Assembly (NCBI RefSeq): GCF_000165425.1
Contig: NW_001799444.1
Span: 62,001-126,000, forward strand
From: Paramecium tetraurelia
Lineage: Eukaryota > Ciliophora > Oligohymenophorea > Peniculida > Parameciidae
Length of the DNA: 64,000 bases
Reading direction: 5' to 3'
Positions 1 to 10,365 of the stretch are shown in pieces; positions within the stretch are counted from its first letter, which is position 1; each line of letters starts with the position of its first letter. The notes under the pieces are model-generated. The model was not told the DNA's origin. It did no database searches and worked only from the letters and a program-made list of their open reading frames with translations. Made by a program: the position numbers and the translations under genes.

Positions 1-176
1 GTGAAAGTACAAATTCAGAAGAAATTGGAAGAAAGCCAAACAACAAAGAAGATGATTTGAACATGATTTAATCAGTAAGTTTTAATTTAATCTATTAGAA
101 ACAACCATGTAAATTATCTACAGATGTTGTTGTGTAATCAAAAGTTTAAAATGTCAGAACTCCTATTTAAGGTTGA
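1..176 (+). CDS. 3' end of an unrecognised gene (partial)
   Basis: Only the last two exons are in the window. Reading from base 3 gives an acidic, Asn/Glu/Lys-rich tail. A 24-nt intron (75..98, GTAAG..TTAG) is followed by a short last exon ending in TGA at 174-176. In-frame TAA codons read as Gln. The stop lies about 60 bases from the stop of the convergent Myb gene. There is no recognisable domain in the visible 50 codons, so no function can be given. It could be the C-terminal tail of almost any protein; the intron placement and clean reading frame are the evidence that it is coding. Confidence 0.6.
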
Positions 177-238
177 ATATTAACATCACTTTAATGTTAA
201 TATTGACTATTTATTTATAAATATAATATAAATCAAAA

Positions 239-1904
239 TCAAAGATCTAATTTGTCACTAGTTTGTGATTAATACATCATCTATTGTGGTTATTGCTATT
301 ATTGCTAGTAGCAAGTTACATGATAGTTGTAACCAGGGAAATACTATTGATTGGTAGTAAAGTTATTATTTAAATGGGTTGGTAAGTTCAAAAATGATCG
401 GGTTGGTTGAAGCTAATTAAAATTCATTTGATTATTCATGGGCAAACATTAATAATAATAGGAGTTCAAACTTTAATGTTCAGAGAAACCATCTAAATTA
501 TTGTTCTACTGATTTTATTACTAACCAAGTTCAAGATTTGCGTTTAGAGCAATGTTGTTTGAATAATTCAGATTACTAATTGGAGGTTGAGCCCCTAAAA
601 AGCTGGATAAGTTGATAAGAGCGTTGTTATTAATCTGATGTTAAGATTTAATATAATTGTTAAATTACTCCTAATTTAAAAAGTATACATATCCTTTTTC
701 TTTGTTAACTAAACAGAAACTTAATTAACTCTAATCCTCATTTTAATTATATTCCATAATTTACAATGAAATGCAATTAGCAGTATTGTTTGTTGGTTGG
801 TTTAAACTAGAAGGAGTAAAATTCTCAATGTTTATATTGATATTATTGAAATTATTGACATTTTAAATTCTATTGTTGTTTTGATTCTCTTGCTATTATT
901 ATCTAGTTTTTAATTCACGCCTATCCAGTTATACCTTTTTGGAGACTTAATCCTAATGTTCTTACTTGATTTCATAGGAAGAACCATCTTATTTCATTCT
1001 CCATTCTATCTTTTTGATTATGGCTTGGATTTGTTTAATCTCATCCTGACTTAACTCTTCAGCTGATGGATCAGATATATATGAATCATGATCCTCATTA
1101 TCACTTTCATTTTAGGATTATGGGACATTTTTGCCGCTTTTTTCCTTTCTCATTAAACAATTAAATCTATTTTTCACATTGTTTTCACTGCGCTATAATT
1201 TCAACTTTTTAGAAATTAATGCCCACTTTTTTCCATTTTAAATGGCCAATCTCATGAGCTCCAAATCTTCTAATTATTACCACGGATTTCTTATTTATAA
1301 GGAAACAGTTACCTATTAATCGATGGGTTTAAGTGATTATTCCACCTCTCTCGACATTACTTTCCATTTCTGTGAACATTTAGACCTGTTGTTTTATTGA
1401 GTTCAGTTGCAATTTGACTCCATTTATTTCCTCTGTTCTGAGCCTAAAACTCACTTATTATACGAACTAAGGCTTCATCCTCATTTTGTCCCCACGGAGC
1501 TTATTGAAGAGGCAATTTCAACATCTATAGCCACTTTTGCTTACATTAGAACGAGTCTCTTCGCAACATCATCGATGATATATTCTACCAGTCCTCCTCA
1601 CACTAAAGAAAATAATTGTTGAAAACTTTACAATTAGTTTGAAATCTCTTTTATGATAGGACATGTACTTTCCGATAATCCATATTAAGATTCTTTTGTC
1701 TTCATCAGACCAGTTCTTTTTTAATTTTTTGGTTCCTGACTGAATGCTGAGTTAGTTATTCCTTTAAAAGTTATAAACCTCTTGGTTGTCAGGAAATTGC
1801 TCAATTCCAAGATTATATAATTCCTTCATGTATGCAAATCTAACATTTGTGATGTCCTTAACCTTATCGTAAAACTCCTTAAATTAAACAAAGAAATCTT
1901 CCAT
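239..1904 (-). CDS. Three-repeat Myb (SANT) DNA-binding protein
   Basis: Probable nuclear DNA-binding protein of 537 aa, with two introns (1603..1631, 29 nt; 1290..1312, 23 nt). Three Myb repeats can be read in about residues 55-260. R1 begins at a NWSDEDKR motif and ends in CKQKW. R2 begins APWGQNEDEAL and contains the classic QCRERWNNHLNP helix. R3 begins NPWQQLEDLEL and ends in VKNRFNCL. The regularly spaced tryptophans are typical of R1R2R3 Myb factors. The rest is Asn/Gln-rich low-complexity sequence, as in many ciliate regulators, apart from an acidic patch after R3. The ATG at 1904 gives an open start without upstream coding. The exon sum is exactly 538 codons. A second three-repeat Myb gene lies at 4902. 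Target genes cannot be inferred. Confidence 0.88.
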
Positions 1905-2212
1905 TTTTAATATTTATGGAATTATAAAATTAAACAAATTATACTTCTCAATCCAGGCTTATAAATTGCATTCTTAATGAAGTAGCAATTTGTCCTATTA
2001 CATTTTGGAAAATTTATGAAGAAAACTGGAGGAAACACTTTTATATTGGGTAATAATATTAAAAAATTGTAGTAAACATTATTTGATATTTATATTAATT
2101 AGTAATTTTATAAATAGTTTAAGTGTTGAAATAATTATCAAATACAATAAACAAATGTTTAGTCCAAACATATTTACTAATCTAGTAAAATAATAAAATT
2201 AAAATTGTTATA

Positions 2213-3271
2213 ATGTGTTATACCAGTTTAACTGACTATGTCTAATTTAAGGGATGGAAAACATATACTGGATTCACTTGAAACTTTATATATCATTAGT
2301 TTGATATCGGTGATCCAAATAGCAACTATAATATAATTCCTATAGTGGCAAACAAAGATAATGAAACTATTTAAACGGTATTCATTTTAAATGAAGATTT
2401 TTTCTAATTCTAATATTTAGGATTTCAGTTAGATCCAAATCATTTTAAAGTAACATTGCAGTTCTATAATAGCTTTTGGTTATAGAGTAATCAAAAGAAG
2501 AAACTATTTCTCGAATACTGCATTTTTGTTATTATGATGAAAATCTTAAATTAGGAGAATGTAAATAATTTGCTTCTTTGTCCTAATACTTAACCAGAAA
2601 TACGATTCAAACTCTAAGATTTCAACTCTTGATAAAGTTTTAAGAATATAATTTTAGTACTCGAAAAATAGAAGAAGTCTCAAAATGAGAAAGTAATTGA
2701 CACACCTAAAAATTTATCAAATAAAACTTTCAAATAAAATTCATTATTTGAGTAAGATAATATCCTAAGTGGCTTAGAAAGTTTTATTAGATTTAAATTT
2801 CTGATAACTATCTAGCCTTGATGTTTGCAAGTGTTATCAACTATAGATAATAAGGAATCTGCAGAAGATATTATATTAACTGAAGAATAAATAGAAAATT
2901 AAGAAAATATAATTACTATTATTATTGTTAGCTAAGCCATGATTACCCAATTAGTGATTGCAAACATGATATTACTCAGTATTTAATTATTTAGCTTCAA
3001 GATATAGTGCTAATCCAGATATTATAAAACTATCAAAGAATGAAGAAGAAATATGAATAATATGTCTACTTAATAAGATATGCTGAATTAAGAATTAATC
3101 TATTTTAATTGATGGTTAAGGATGCCATAAATATAATAAGAAGGAAAAAATAGAATGGCTTTGATGTAAAATGAAGATCATTTGGCAGTGATCAAATATT
3201 AAAATTCACTTTTAAAACCTATTAGAATAGTTCATCAATTCATTTTTTAAAGAAATGAGCTTGCTAATTGA
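2213..3271 (+). pseudogene. Coding-like stretch with C2/copine-like segment, unresolved
   Basis: I could not build a continuous gene here, but parts look coding. From 2294 a frame reads HQFDIGDPNSNYN and continues for about 50 residues. If a 23-nt intron is removed at about 2449 (GTAACATTGC..ATAATAG), the next frame reads SKEETISRILHF, YDENLKLGECK and QTLRFQLLIKF, a pattern resembling a C2 domain of copines. Further on, before the TGA at 3269, it reads DHLAVIKYQNSLLKP. The frame of 2213 meets TGA at 2279, 2630, 2819, 3041 and 3110. It is either a gene whose exons I failed to join or a decaying duplicate. The number of TGA codons is about what AT-rich DNA gives by chance, so they prove little. 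The preceding 300 bases (1905-2212) show nothing else. Confidence 0.3.
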
Positions 3272-3411
3272 GAGATGAATTTATTCTATTTTACAATTAT
3301 CTGCAATTTTATAAATTCAACATTTCCTCAAATAATTCTATTGTTATTCTACCTATAATTAAATTTACATAATTCCATAATTTTGATATATTTACTTTTT
3401 TATTATAACAA

Positions 3412-3699
3412 TCATTCAATCTACAAATCGCTAAATTTATAGATCATTTTTTGTAATTTTTATTATTTGCGCTCCTTTCTTGATTTATTCTTCCTGAAAT
3501 TCTTTTATTTATCAGTTTTTTCATGGATTCTGGCATAATTGGTTTTCTTGGCAATATTTTGTTTAGATTTCATAATTTTTGCCTTTAATGAATCTTGCTC
3601 AAAGATTTGGGTATTTAAAAAGTGATTTATTTTTCCTTTATAAAATGTGGTTTTCTCCATAATTTCCTATAGAATTTCTTATTGCCTTTATTGTTGCAT
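3412..3699 (-). CDS. Small Lys/Gln-rich protein, unknown
   Basis: An intronless frame of 95 codons from an ATG at 3699, with an in-frame TGA just upstream, to TGA at 3412. The protein starts with a Gln-rich stretch (MQQQRQQEILQEI) and becomes very basic. It has several Lys/Arg clusters such as RKNKSRKERK near the C-terminus, suggesting a nuclear or nucleolar protein or an RNA binder. No domain is recognised. It lies 89 bases downstream of another minus-strand gene and could in principle be a last exon of it, but I see no splice sites that join them. Treated as an independent small gene with moderate confidence. Confidence 0.5.
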
Positions 3700-3788
3700 T
3701 CAATAATAAAATTTATCATGGATAAGAAGGTTTATTTTAAATGAATATATATATAAATTAATGGAAAATCAATGAAATATTTGGTTTC

Positions 3789-4346
3789 TCAGAAATAAAT
3801 TGGATTTAAATTATGTTTTTAAAGTTGAGCATTTTATTTTTCAATGGTTTTTTTTAAGGTGGATATTTCTTCTTTGTATTCTTATTCCTTTAATTCCCAT
3901 TTTTTAGTAGCAGCTTGATAGTTGCTCATCATCTTTTTAGTTCTCTCAACAACTTTTTGCAATTGCTATTATAGTTTTTAATTTGTTCCGTTCTCTTGGA
4001 ATGGATTAAGATGGTTGGATTGCTGTAATATTTTAAAGCTGCTGTTAGAATTCCCTTTTACATTTTTCATGCCTTAATTCGGACTAGCACTGCTTGCCAA
4101 ACTAATAGTTGTCGATTAACTAGATTATTTTTGTTTGTTAGGCTTTATCGACACTTCGATTTAAGCATTTTCAGTTTTGCATCTAGTATTAAATATGCTC
4201 TATCTCTTCTCATTACTATGTGAGCTGTTATTAAAAAATTCATGAAAACTATTTAAATTTGAATAGTTTAATATTGTGGGCTAACTATTTTAAATTCTAT
4301 GTTTGGATAATTTCACTTTTGGGGTTCTTATTTAAACAGTTATCAT
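3789..4346 (-). CDS. Small protein with C-terminal coiled coil, unknown
   Basis: Intronless, 185 codons, ATG at 4346. The N-terminal two thirds are Ser/Asn/Gln-rich and polar (SLASSASPNQG, NVKGNSNSS). From about residue 120 the sequence turns into a charged heptad-like helix (QLQKVVERTKKM, EQEYKEEISTLKK), a short coiled coil likely to mediate dimerisation. No catalytic motif. The composition differs clearly from the flanking AT-rich spacer, and the frame is open over its whole length. Function unknown. Confidence 0.55.
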
Positions 4347-4901
4347 AATATCAATAATTAATATTATCTTAACTAATAGTTTATTTATGATTATGGAATG
4401 TAAATTATTTATGTGTACAAGTAGCTAAAAGCCTTACAGTCAATAATTCTACAAAGATAGGAGGTTATTTGAAGAGTCTAGTAAAATATTTTTTTAGTAA
4501 GGAAGTATTTTTTCAGTATGGTTTCAATATAAAAATAAAATATGTATTATTAAAAGAGGGAGATGGACATAAAATCGCATGAATGACTTTATTACAAATT
4601 TTATGATTGTTCTGGAAAATGCATTATTTCAATATTATTTTAATAATAAATGAATTTATGAGATTAAATAATTAGTTGAATATAATTTATGACTAATTTA
4701 TTCTATATTCAAACTGTTATTTTTATTTTATTCAAGATTAATAGTAAATTCCTATTAACTTGAATAAGTCATAATCTTGATCTGCGTTTATTTACTTAAT
4801 TGTAATTATTCTAATATTTATGTATTTTTTTAATAATATATATGATTGACCAGAAAAATACTAAAATATAAAATGATCACATTCTGGTTGGTAGTTGCGA
4901 A
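4347..4901. other. Divergent intergenic region, no gene seen
   Basis: About 555 bases between two divergently transcribed genes (the minus-strand gene starting at 4346 and the Myb gene starting at 4902). AT-rich, with homopolymer runs and many TGA codons in all frames. It presumably holds both promoters. No conserved element was recognised by eye. Confidence 0.5.
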
Positions 4902-6551
4902 ATGGAAGATTTAACAAGTAACACAATAGATGATAACCACTAGTCTATCCGTATGAATTAGTTAATAGGGAGTTTTTTGGATTTATAGAGAAAACATCTT
5001 TTGTAAAGGAGAACTTTGAGCTGTTGTCGAAAGTAGGTTAAAATTTAAGATTGAATTATAAAGATTGGCCGACAGTTGATTAAGCAATCTTACTGTTTTA
5101 AAAGAATATGTATCAGTTTTGTTGAATTTTCAAGCTAAAATGCTAAAAGAAAATCAATCAAGTGGAGCGATTTCGAGAAAAAACTCTTTTATTGGATAGT
5201 CATGCGCTATTATATCTATAAAGGAATTAAGGATAATAAACAATTAGTATATAATATCATAAAGTTGTTAAAAGGCTACTAACGAATGGAGAGAGATATC
5301 AAAAATGACTTTAGGAAGAAATGCTCATTAATGTCGATTGAAATGGGAACAAAAATATAAAATTCCTTTATCTGAGGCACCTTGGACTGAACAAGAAGAC
5401 AATTTACTCTTCCAAGTGCATGAGTATAGGCATTTCTAAATATTAGAGAATTTAAAAAAACTGGAAAGGAAAACAAGTGGTCTTAAATTTCAAGAGAAAT
5501 ATACAAAAGATCCAACAATAAAATATTCAGATAACCCAAATAATGTCGAGAAAGATGGATTAATCGTCTAGATCCAAATATTTCTAAGTATTGAAATGAT
5601 AATAATAGTGATCCATGGGATAAGTAATAAGAAATTGATTTGTTGAAGACTATATTAATGAGAGGTAAGAAATGGTCAGAACTATCAACCCTTTATGGCA
5701 GGGTTAGAACTGAGAATTCATTAAAAAATAAATACAATTCGCTTCTAAAGAAAGAAAAATTGAAATATGAATTTGAAACGATAAATCCTCATTTATTTGA
5801 GAAAGTGTAAAAACTGCGAAAGGACTATGCTAAGCGATATGGGAACATCACTCCAATTGAAGAAATCGATAACTATGAATGGCAGTTTATAGTTTTAGCA
5901 ATTTAAGGCTTATACATTGAGTAGTGCATACAGGAAGGGAGGATTGAAGAGGCTTAAAAAATCAATAATGATGACTTTTTTAATCTATTTCATGAAGATC
6001 CTTTAATTAAAACATCCAAGGCTATACTATACAAAAAGGAACTAACTATTAAATAGGTAGATCCAAATATAATTCTTAATAATGAAAAGTGTGGAGTCGT
6101 TATTTTTAATCATAAAAATAACAAATTATATTTAACACCTTATAATGTGATTGATTTCCAAAACATTGTCCTAAATCAAATTAAAAAGAAGGTTAAAATA
6201 GAAGATAATGCCACAACTTCATCCACTTAATCTGATCCAAATTAGACCTATCTAAGAACATCCATAGGAACGTAATCGATCTAATAATTTTTATACCTTA
6301 CTAACCAACCTAATTATTATGTTCCTTTAAATTAGAGTATATTCAATAGCTATTGGCTTCCACCGGTTTTTCCATAATAAATTGTATCTTCTTAAATTTA
6401 AAATAATAATTTTATTAGAAATTAAACATAATTTTAAGAAGAAAAACAACAACATTAAAACCTCAAACAAAATAACTAAGATAATTTAAATGATATTTTT
6501 GAATAAATTGGAGTGGATATTAAAATCGTTAATTCTGATGATGAAAAATGA
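4902..6551 (+). CDS. Second three-repeat Myb DNA-binding protein
   Basis: A 510-aa protein rebuilt with five introns (4918..4943, 5116..5134, 5247..5274, 5424..5446, 5588..5608; 19-28 nt). Removing them restores three Myb repeats. R1 runs from KWSDFEKKLFYW to HQCRLKWEQK. R2 starts SEAPWTEQED and ends PKQCREKWINRLDPN. R3 begins NDPWDKQQEIDLL and runs to ENSLKNKYNSLL. Each repeat keeps the spaced tryptophans and the recognition helix. The C-terminal 200 aa are Asn/Gln-rich. R1-R2 spacing and the APW motif match the minus-strand Myb at 239-1904, so the two are probably paralogues or members of one small family. Intron 2 is only 19 nt and begins GTTTTG, unusual for this genome. The exon sum is exactly 511 codons. 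Confidence 0.87.
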
Positions 6552-6825
6552 CATATATATTAGTGTTAAATATTTTTAAACTATTTAATTAAATCAATAA
6601 TTTAAAGTACTTTAAGTAATTATTATTATTAAAAATATAATATTCACAGAAATTACTTCTAAAGATCATGTTATCAAATAGTAAAAGATATCCTTGAGAT
6701 TCGTTATTATGAATAGATCCTTTGTTTATTAAAATTGAAATTATATATTGTTGGTGGATGTATAATTATAACTGGCTTCGAAAATTTATATATATTTATA
6801 TAAATTTAATAAACTAAATTAAAAT

Positions 6826-9174
6826 TCATGCAGATTTTCTCTTCTAATCGTTATCTGTTTGAGTTTTCATTTAATTCAACATGTAGAACCTTTAATCTTG
6901 TTGATTCATTTAATTTTCGCTCTCAAAAGTATTCAATCTTTTGTTTTTTTATTTTTATGTACTTTGATATTCCATTTAATTATTTCTAGTACCGCCAGTG
7001 CTTTCCTGGAAATTGGCTTCATTACTATTATAATAAAATTGTTTTAATATAATTTCTTTCGGAAAATTTTCAGAGATATTCTACTAAAGAGGTTTGATAA
7101 ATGCTAAGAATTCTGCCTCACCTTGACCAAATTCTTATTCATCGAAATTGAACGAATAGTGATCAGGTTTAAAAGGGGGTTCAATCTTTCTTTATAAAAT
7201 ATCTTTATATAAATTTTTATCTCCCCATTAGATCATCCATGGGTGTTTTAATAAAGTATCAATTGAATCAATTCTATTTTTCGGGTTTTTAGCTAATAAA
7301 TTATTCAATAAATCCTTAATTGAAGAGGACATTTATAATTATGGAGGAAAATTTAACTTTTAATTTAGTATTCTCGTGTATATTTCTTCTGTATTTCTTG
7401 AATAATAGGGGGGTAAACCAGTTACAAGTTCATACAGTAATGCTCCTAAACAATACAAATCCAATTGAAAAGTGTGTCCAGACTTTAATAGCATCTCAGG
7501 TGCCATGTATTCAGGGGATCCACAAAATGAATATCCAATGTCTTATTCTGTCATATTAGGCTTCGATAACCCAAAATCAGCTATTCTAACATGACCATCA
7601 AAGTCAATCAAAATATTTTCTGGTTTGATATCTCTATAAATAATGTTATTCTCATGTAGGTTTTTCATACCTAAACAAATTTCAGAGAAGTAAAAAAATG
7701 CTTCCTCCTCTTTCATCCTTTTAACCTAATATATATTTTATGACATTACTTTTCTCAACAGATAAAACAACTCGCCTCCAGAACAGTATTCTAAGACAAA
7801 AACTAGATATTTTCTAGATTCAAAAGCATATTGCATCTTCACTATAAAAGGATGATTAAGAATAGACATGATATCTCTCTCATTTTAGATAATACTTTAT
7901 TTATTTTATTAGATTATGGGACTCTTTTCTATCAATTTCATTGCATAATATTATCCTGATTTTCTTTCCCTTACCATATAAACTTTAGAGAATCCTCCCA
8001 TTCCTATGCATCTGATAAATTCAAAGTCTTTTAAACTGACTCTAGGAGTCTTGATTTCATTCTCTAAAGCAAAGACTGGTTCAATGATTAACGGTTGAAG
8101 ATGGCTAGAATTCAAAAGAGATAATGGTCTCTCTACTTTTGATAGGATATAATCGACGGGTATTGAAATATTACAAGTTATAATCCCAATAACTGTAGGT
8201 AAGGTTGTTCCGAAGTTTTTAGAAATAATTTGTTTCACTAAATCTACCAAATATTGTATTGAATTCGATTGGATATCTATGGTGATTTTCTCTTTAAGAG
8301 ATTTACATAATAATATGATGTTTATTGTGTCTTATAATTACTTTCTATTAAATAAATAAATTCTTTACCTGGTTGTAATTGGTTTATTTGGAGTAAATTC
8401 AATAATTGGTTAAGAGGCTGAATGAGTTTTTAATTTTTAACTCTCTAATTGTTTTGTGCTACTTGATTTATAGGAGTTTTGTTGCAGAAATAGTTAGGAT
8501 TGGTGTTTTGCACTTGAAACTCCTAAAGATTTTTGAAAATTAATTCTCTAAAGCGATTCCTCTTATTGTCTTTACTTCATTTCTTGAATGGCTAAGTCGG
8601 CTTTCTGTTTTAATGTGAGTTCTGTTTTATTAGTAGCAGATTAAGGTTGAGTCAAGACAATCTCAGATGATTTTGGTATTGCAGAAGAGATGAGAGATAA
8701 TTATTTGTAATCTTCTTATGTTTTATCAATTTTTGTGATGGATGATTATGAGTTTTAATGAGAGTGAGGTTGAGTTTTGATATGATTTCCTCCTTATCTG
8801 ATGACTGTTTTTTAGGGGACTAGCTTTTTCTCTTGACTAACAAATTTTGGTGACATAAAATCTTTTGATTTGAGCAAATCCGATTATTATATTTTTCTTT
8901 ATGTTTACCTCAGATTATTAAATAAATTGGTACTATTATTGTGTTATTCTCAAATTATTTTGAGAACCATTCTATTTTAACAATGGACTTTGTTGATGAA
9001 TTAACTATTTGTTAGGCTGAAATCAATTAATTATTTTACTTTGAAATCCATTTGTAGTGTTGGTGAATTGGAGAATCTTGCTTAAATTTATTCTCTATTA
9101 GATAGATAACTCATCAAGGCCATAGGTGAGATTTCTGAGGACTAAGTTTTATGATGTTATCTTTTTGGTGGCAT
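6826..9174 (-). CDS. AGC-family Ser/Thr protein kinase
   Basis: A 750-aa kinase with four introns (9017..9039, 8909..8933, 8345..8368, 7726..7749). A Ser/Gln-rich N-terminal half of about 350 aa precedes the catalytic domain. The glycine loop is GMGGFSKVY, followed by the VAIK-type lysine (YYAMKLI). The catalytic loop is YRDIKPEN, the metal-binding motif is ADFGLSK, and the activation segment is FCGSPEYMAPE, diagnostic of the AGC group (PKA/PKG/S6K/AKT-like). The domain ends in a HPWM motif. The C-terminal tail has aromatic residues, as in AGC kinases, then a Gln-rich stretch. No second-messenger domain is visible, so the upstream activator is unknown. The first ATG (9174) is supported because two extra 5' introns keep the frame open. 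Subfamily not assignable by eye. Confidence 0.88.
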
Positions 9175-9335
9175 ACAAATTAAATTTATAAATAAAAATC
9201 AAATGTTAAATTTGTTTTTAGTTTAGAAGTTTTGAGTTGAAATTCAAGTAGGTGCTTTGAGGAGTATCAAAAAATGTGAGTAAGATTCCTTTTATTCAAT
9301 ATTCTATAATCAATAATATAATAATTTTTAAATTG

Positions 9336-10238
9336 TCATTATTTAGTTTTTACAGGACTTTAATTATCGATTAAGTGCATTAATTCTTTGATTTCTGTTT
9401 AAAATTCTTTACTAACACTTTTTTAAAACCTCTTTCCATTAGTCTAAGTATTAATTCTAGGTTTGAATGTACAATCAACCATTTCTTTTTCTTTTTATTT
9501 TTTCTATTGGTTATCCCTCTTATTTTTAAGTTTTTGTTTCCATTCTTCATTTCGCTCTGCAATAGCAGTAGGTCTAGCAGTCTAAGCTCTATTTGTAGAT
9601 TAAGCAATGTCCATTTAATTTTATTCCTATTCCTTTTGTGGTTCCTTAATTTGAAGCTTAGAGTAACAACTTTATCTTTCTTTTTATTGCACATATTAGG
9701 AGTTGCTTTTGGGTTTGATTTGAGGGGATGAACTATTGATTGTTTTGTTCTTTAAGGAATTTTGATGTTACTTTTTAGTCGGAGAAATGCCTTAAGTATA
9801 TTATTTCTAAGATTTTCGAGATTATTAGCTTTTAATTGGAGTTTGCATTAATTATTAATTGGGATTGATAGATTTAGGTCTTACAGAGATAAGCTATTCA
9901 GAAACATGTTAATTTTGGGATTATAATGTTGGTTCGATACATTTAGGTTTAATGATGTCCGGACTCAAACTTTTTCTATCTGTTTACTTTCTAAAGGAGT
10001 CGCTGCTTTTCAAGTATTCATCATAGAATTTGATCTTCTATTAAACACTTCTTTGGATATCTCTGATGATGCAAGAGGATTATTTAGCTGTAATTTTAGC
10101 ATTAAACAATGATTCACTCAATTGGATAGTCTCTTTGTCAACCTTGGTATGAGAGACAACTTTCATTGCATAATCTTGTTCATGTATTCTTTTTTTCTAT
10201 TTCTGAGTAAAAAAGAATGTTTCATGATTATCATTCAT
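9336..10238 (-). CDS. Gln/Lys-rich protein of unknown function
   Basis: Intronless gene of 300 codons, ATG at 10238. The N-terminus reads MNDNHETFFFTQKQKK, and the middle is a Ser/Gln/Lys-rich disordered region. Near the C-terminus a charged helix (ERNEEWKQKLKNKR) is followed by a CTFKPRIN motif. Similar short Cys/Thr-Phe-Lys-Pro motifs recur in many ciliate and cilia-associated proteins, so a cytoskeletal or basal-body role is possible but is only a guess. It ends 161 bases before the start of the AGC kinase in the same orientation. Confidence 0.6.
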
Positions 10239-10365
10239 TTGTAAATTAGATTGTTTTACTTGATAAAAATAAAATTAATTTTATTATGGTTTATTTTGTA
10301 AATCATCTAGACAGTTTACATTAAGAATGAGAAAGTGTCAATATATTAGATGATAAAAATGAAAC

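Noticed and set aside
2213..3271. A single frame of 353 codons with five internal TGA codons, suggesting TGA recoding (Trp or selenocysteine).
   Set aside because: Only one stop codon exists in this code, and AT-rich random sequence would give about that many TGA codons over this length. Well-defined genes here end cleanly at TGA.
9380..9731. Two overlapping frames on opposite strands within the gene at 9336-10238.
   Set aside because: Both lie inside the longer intronless gene, which explains the region better.
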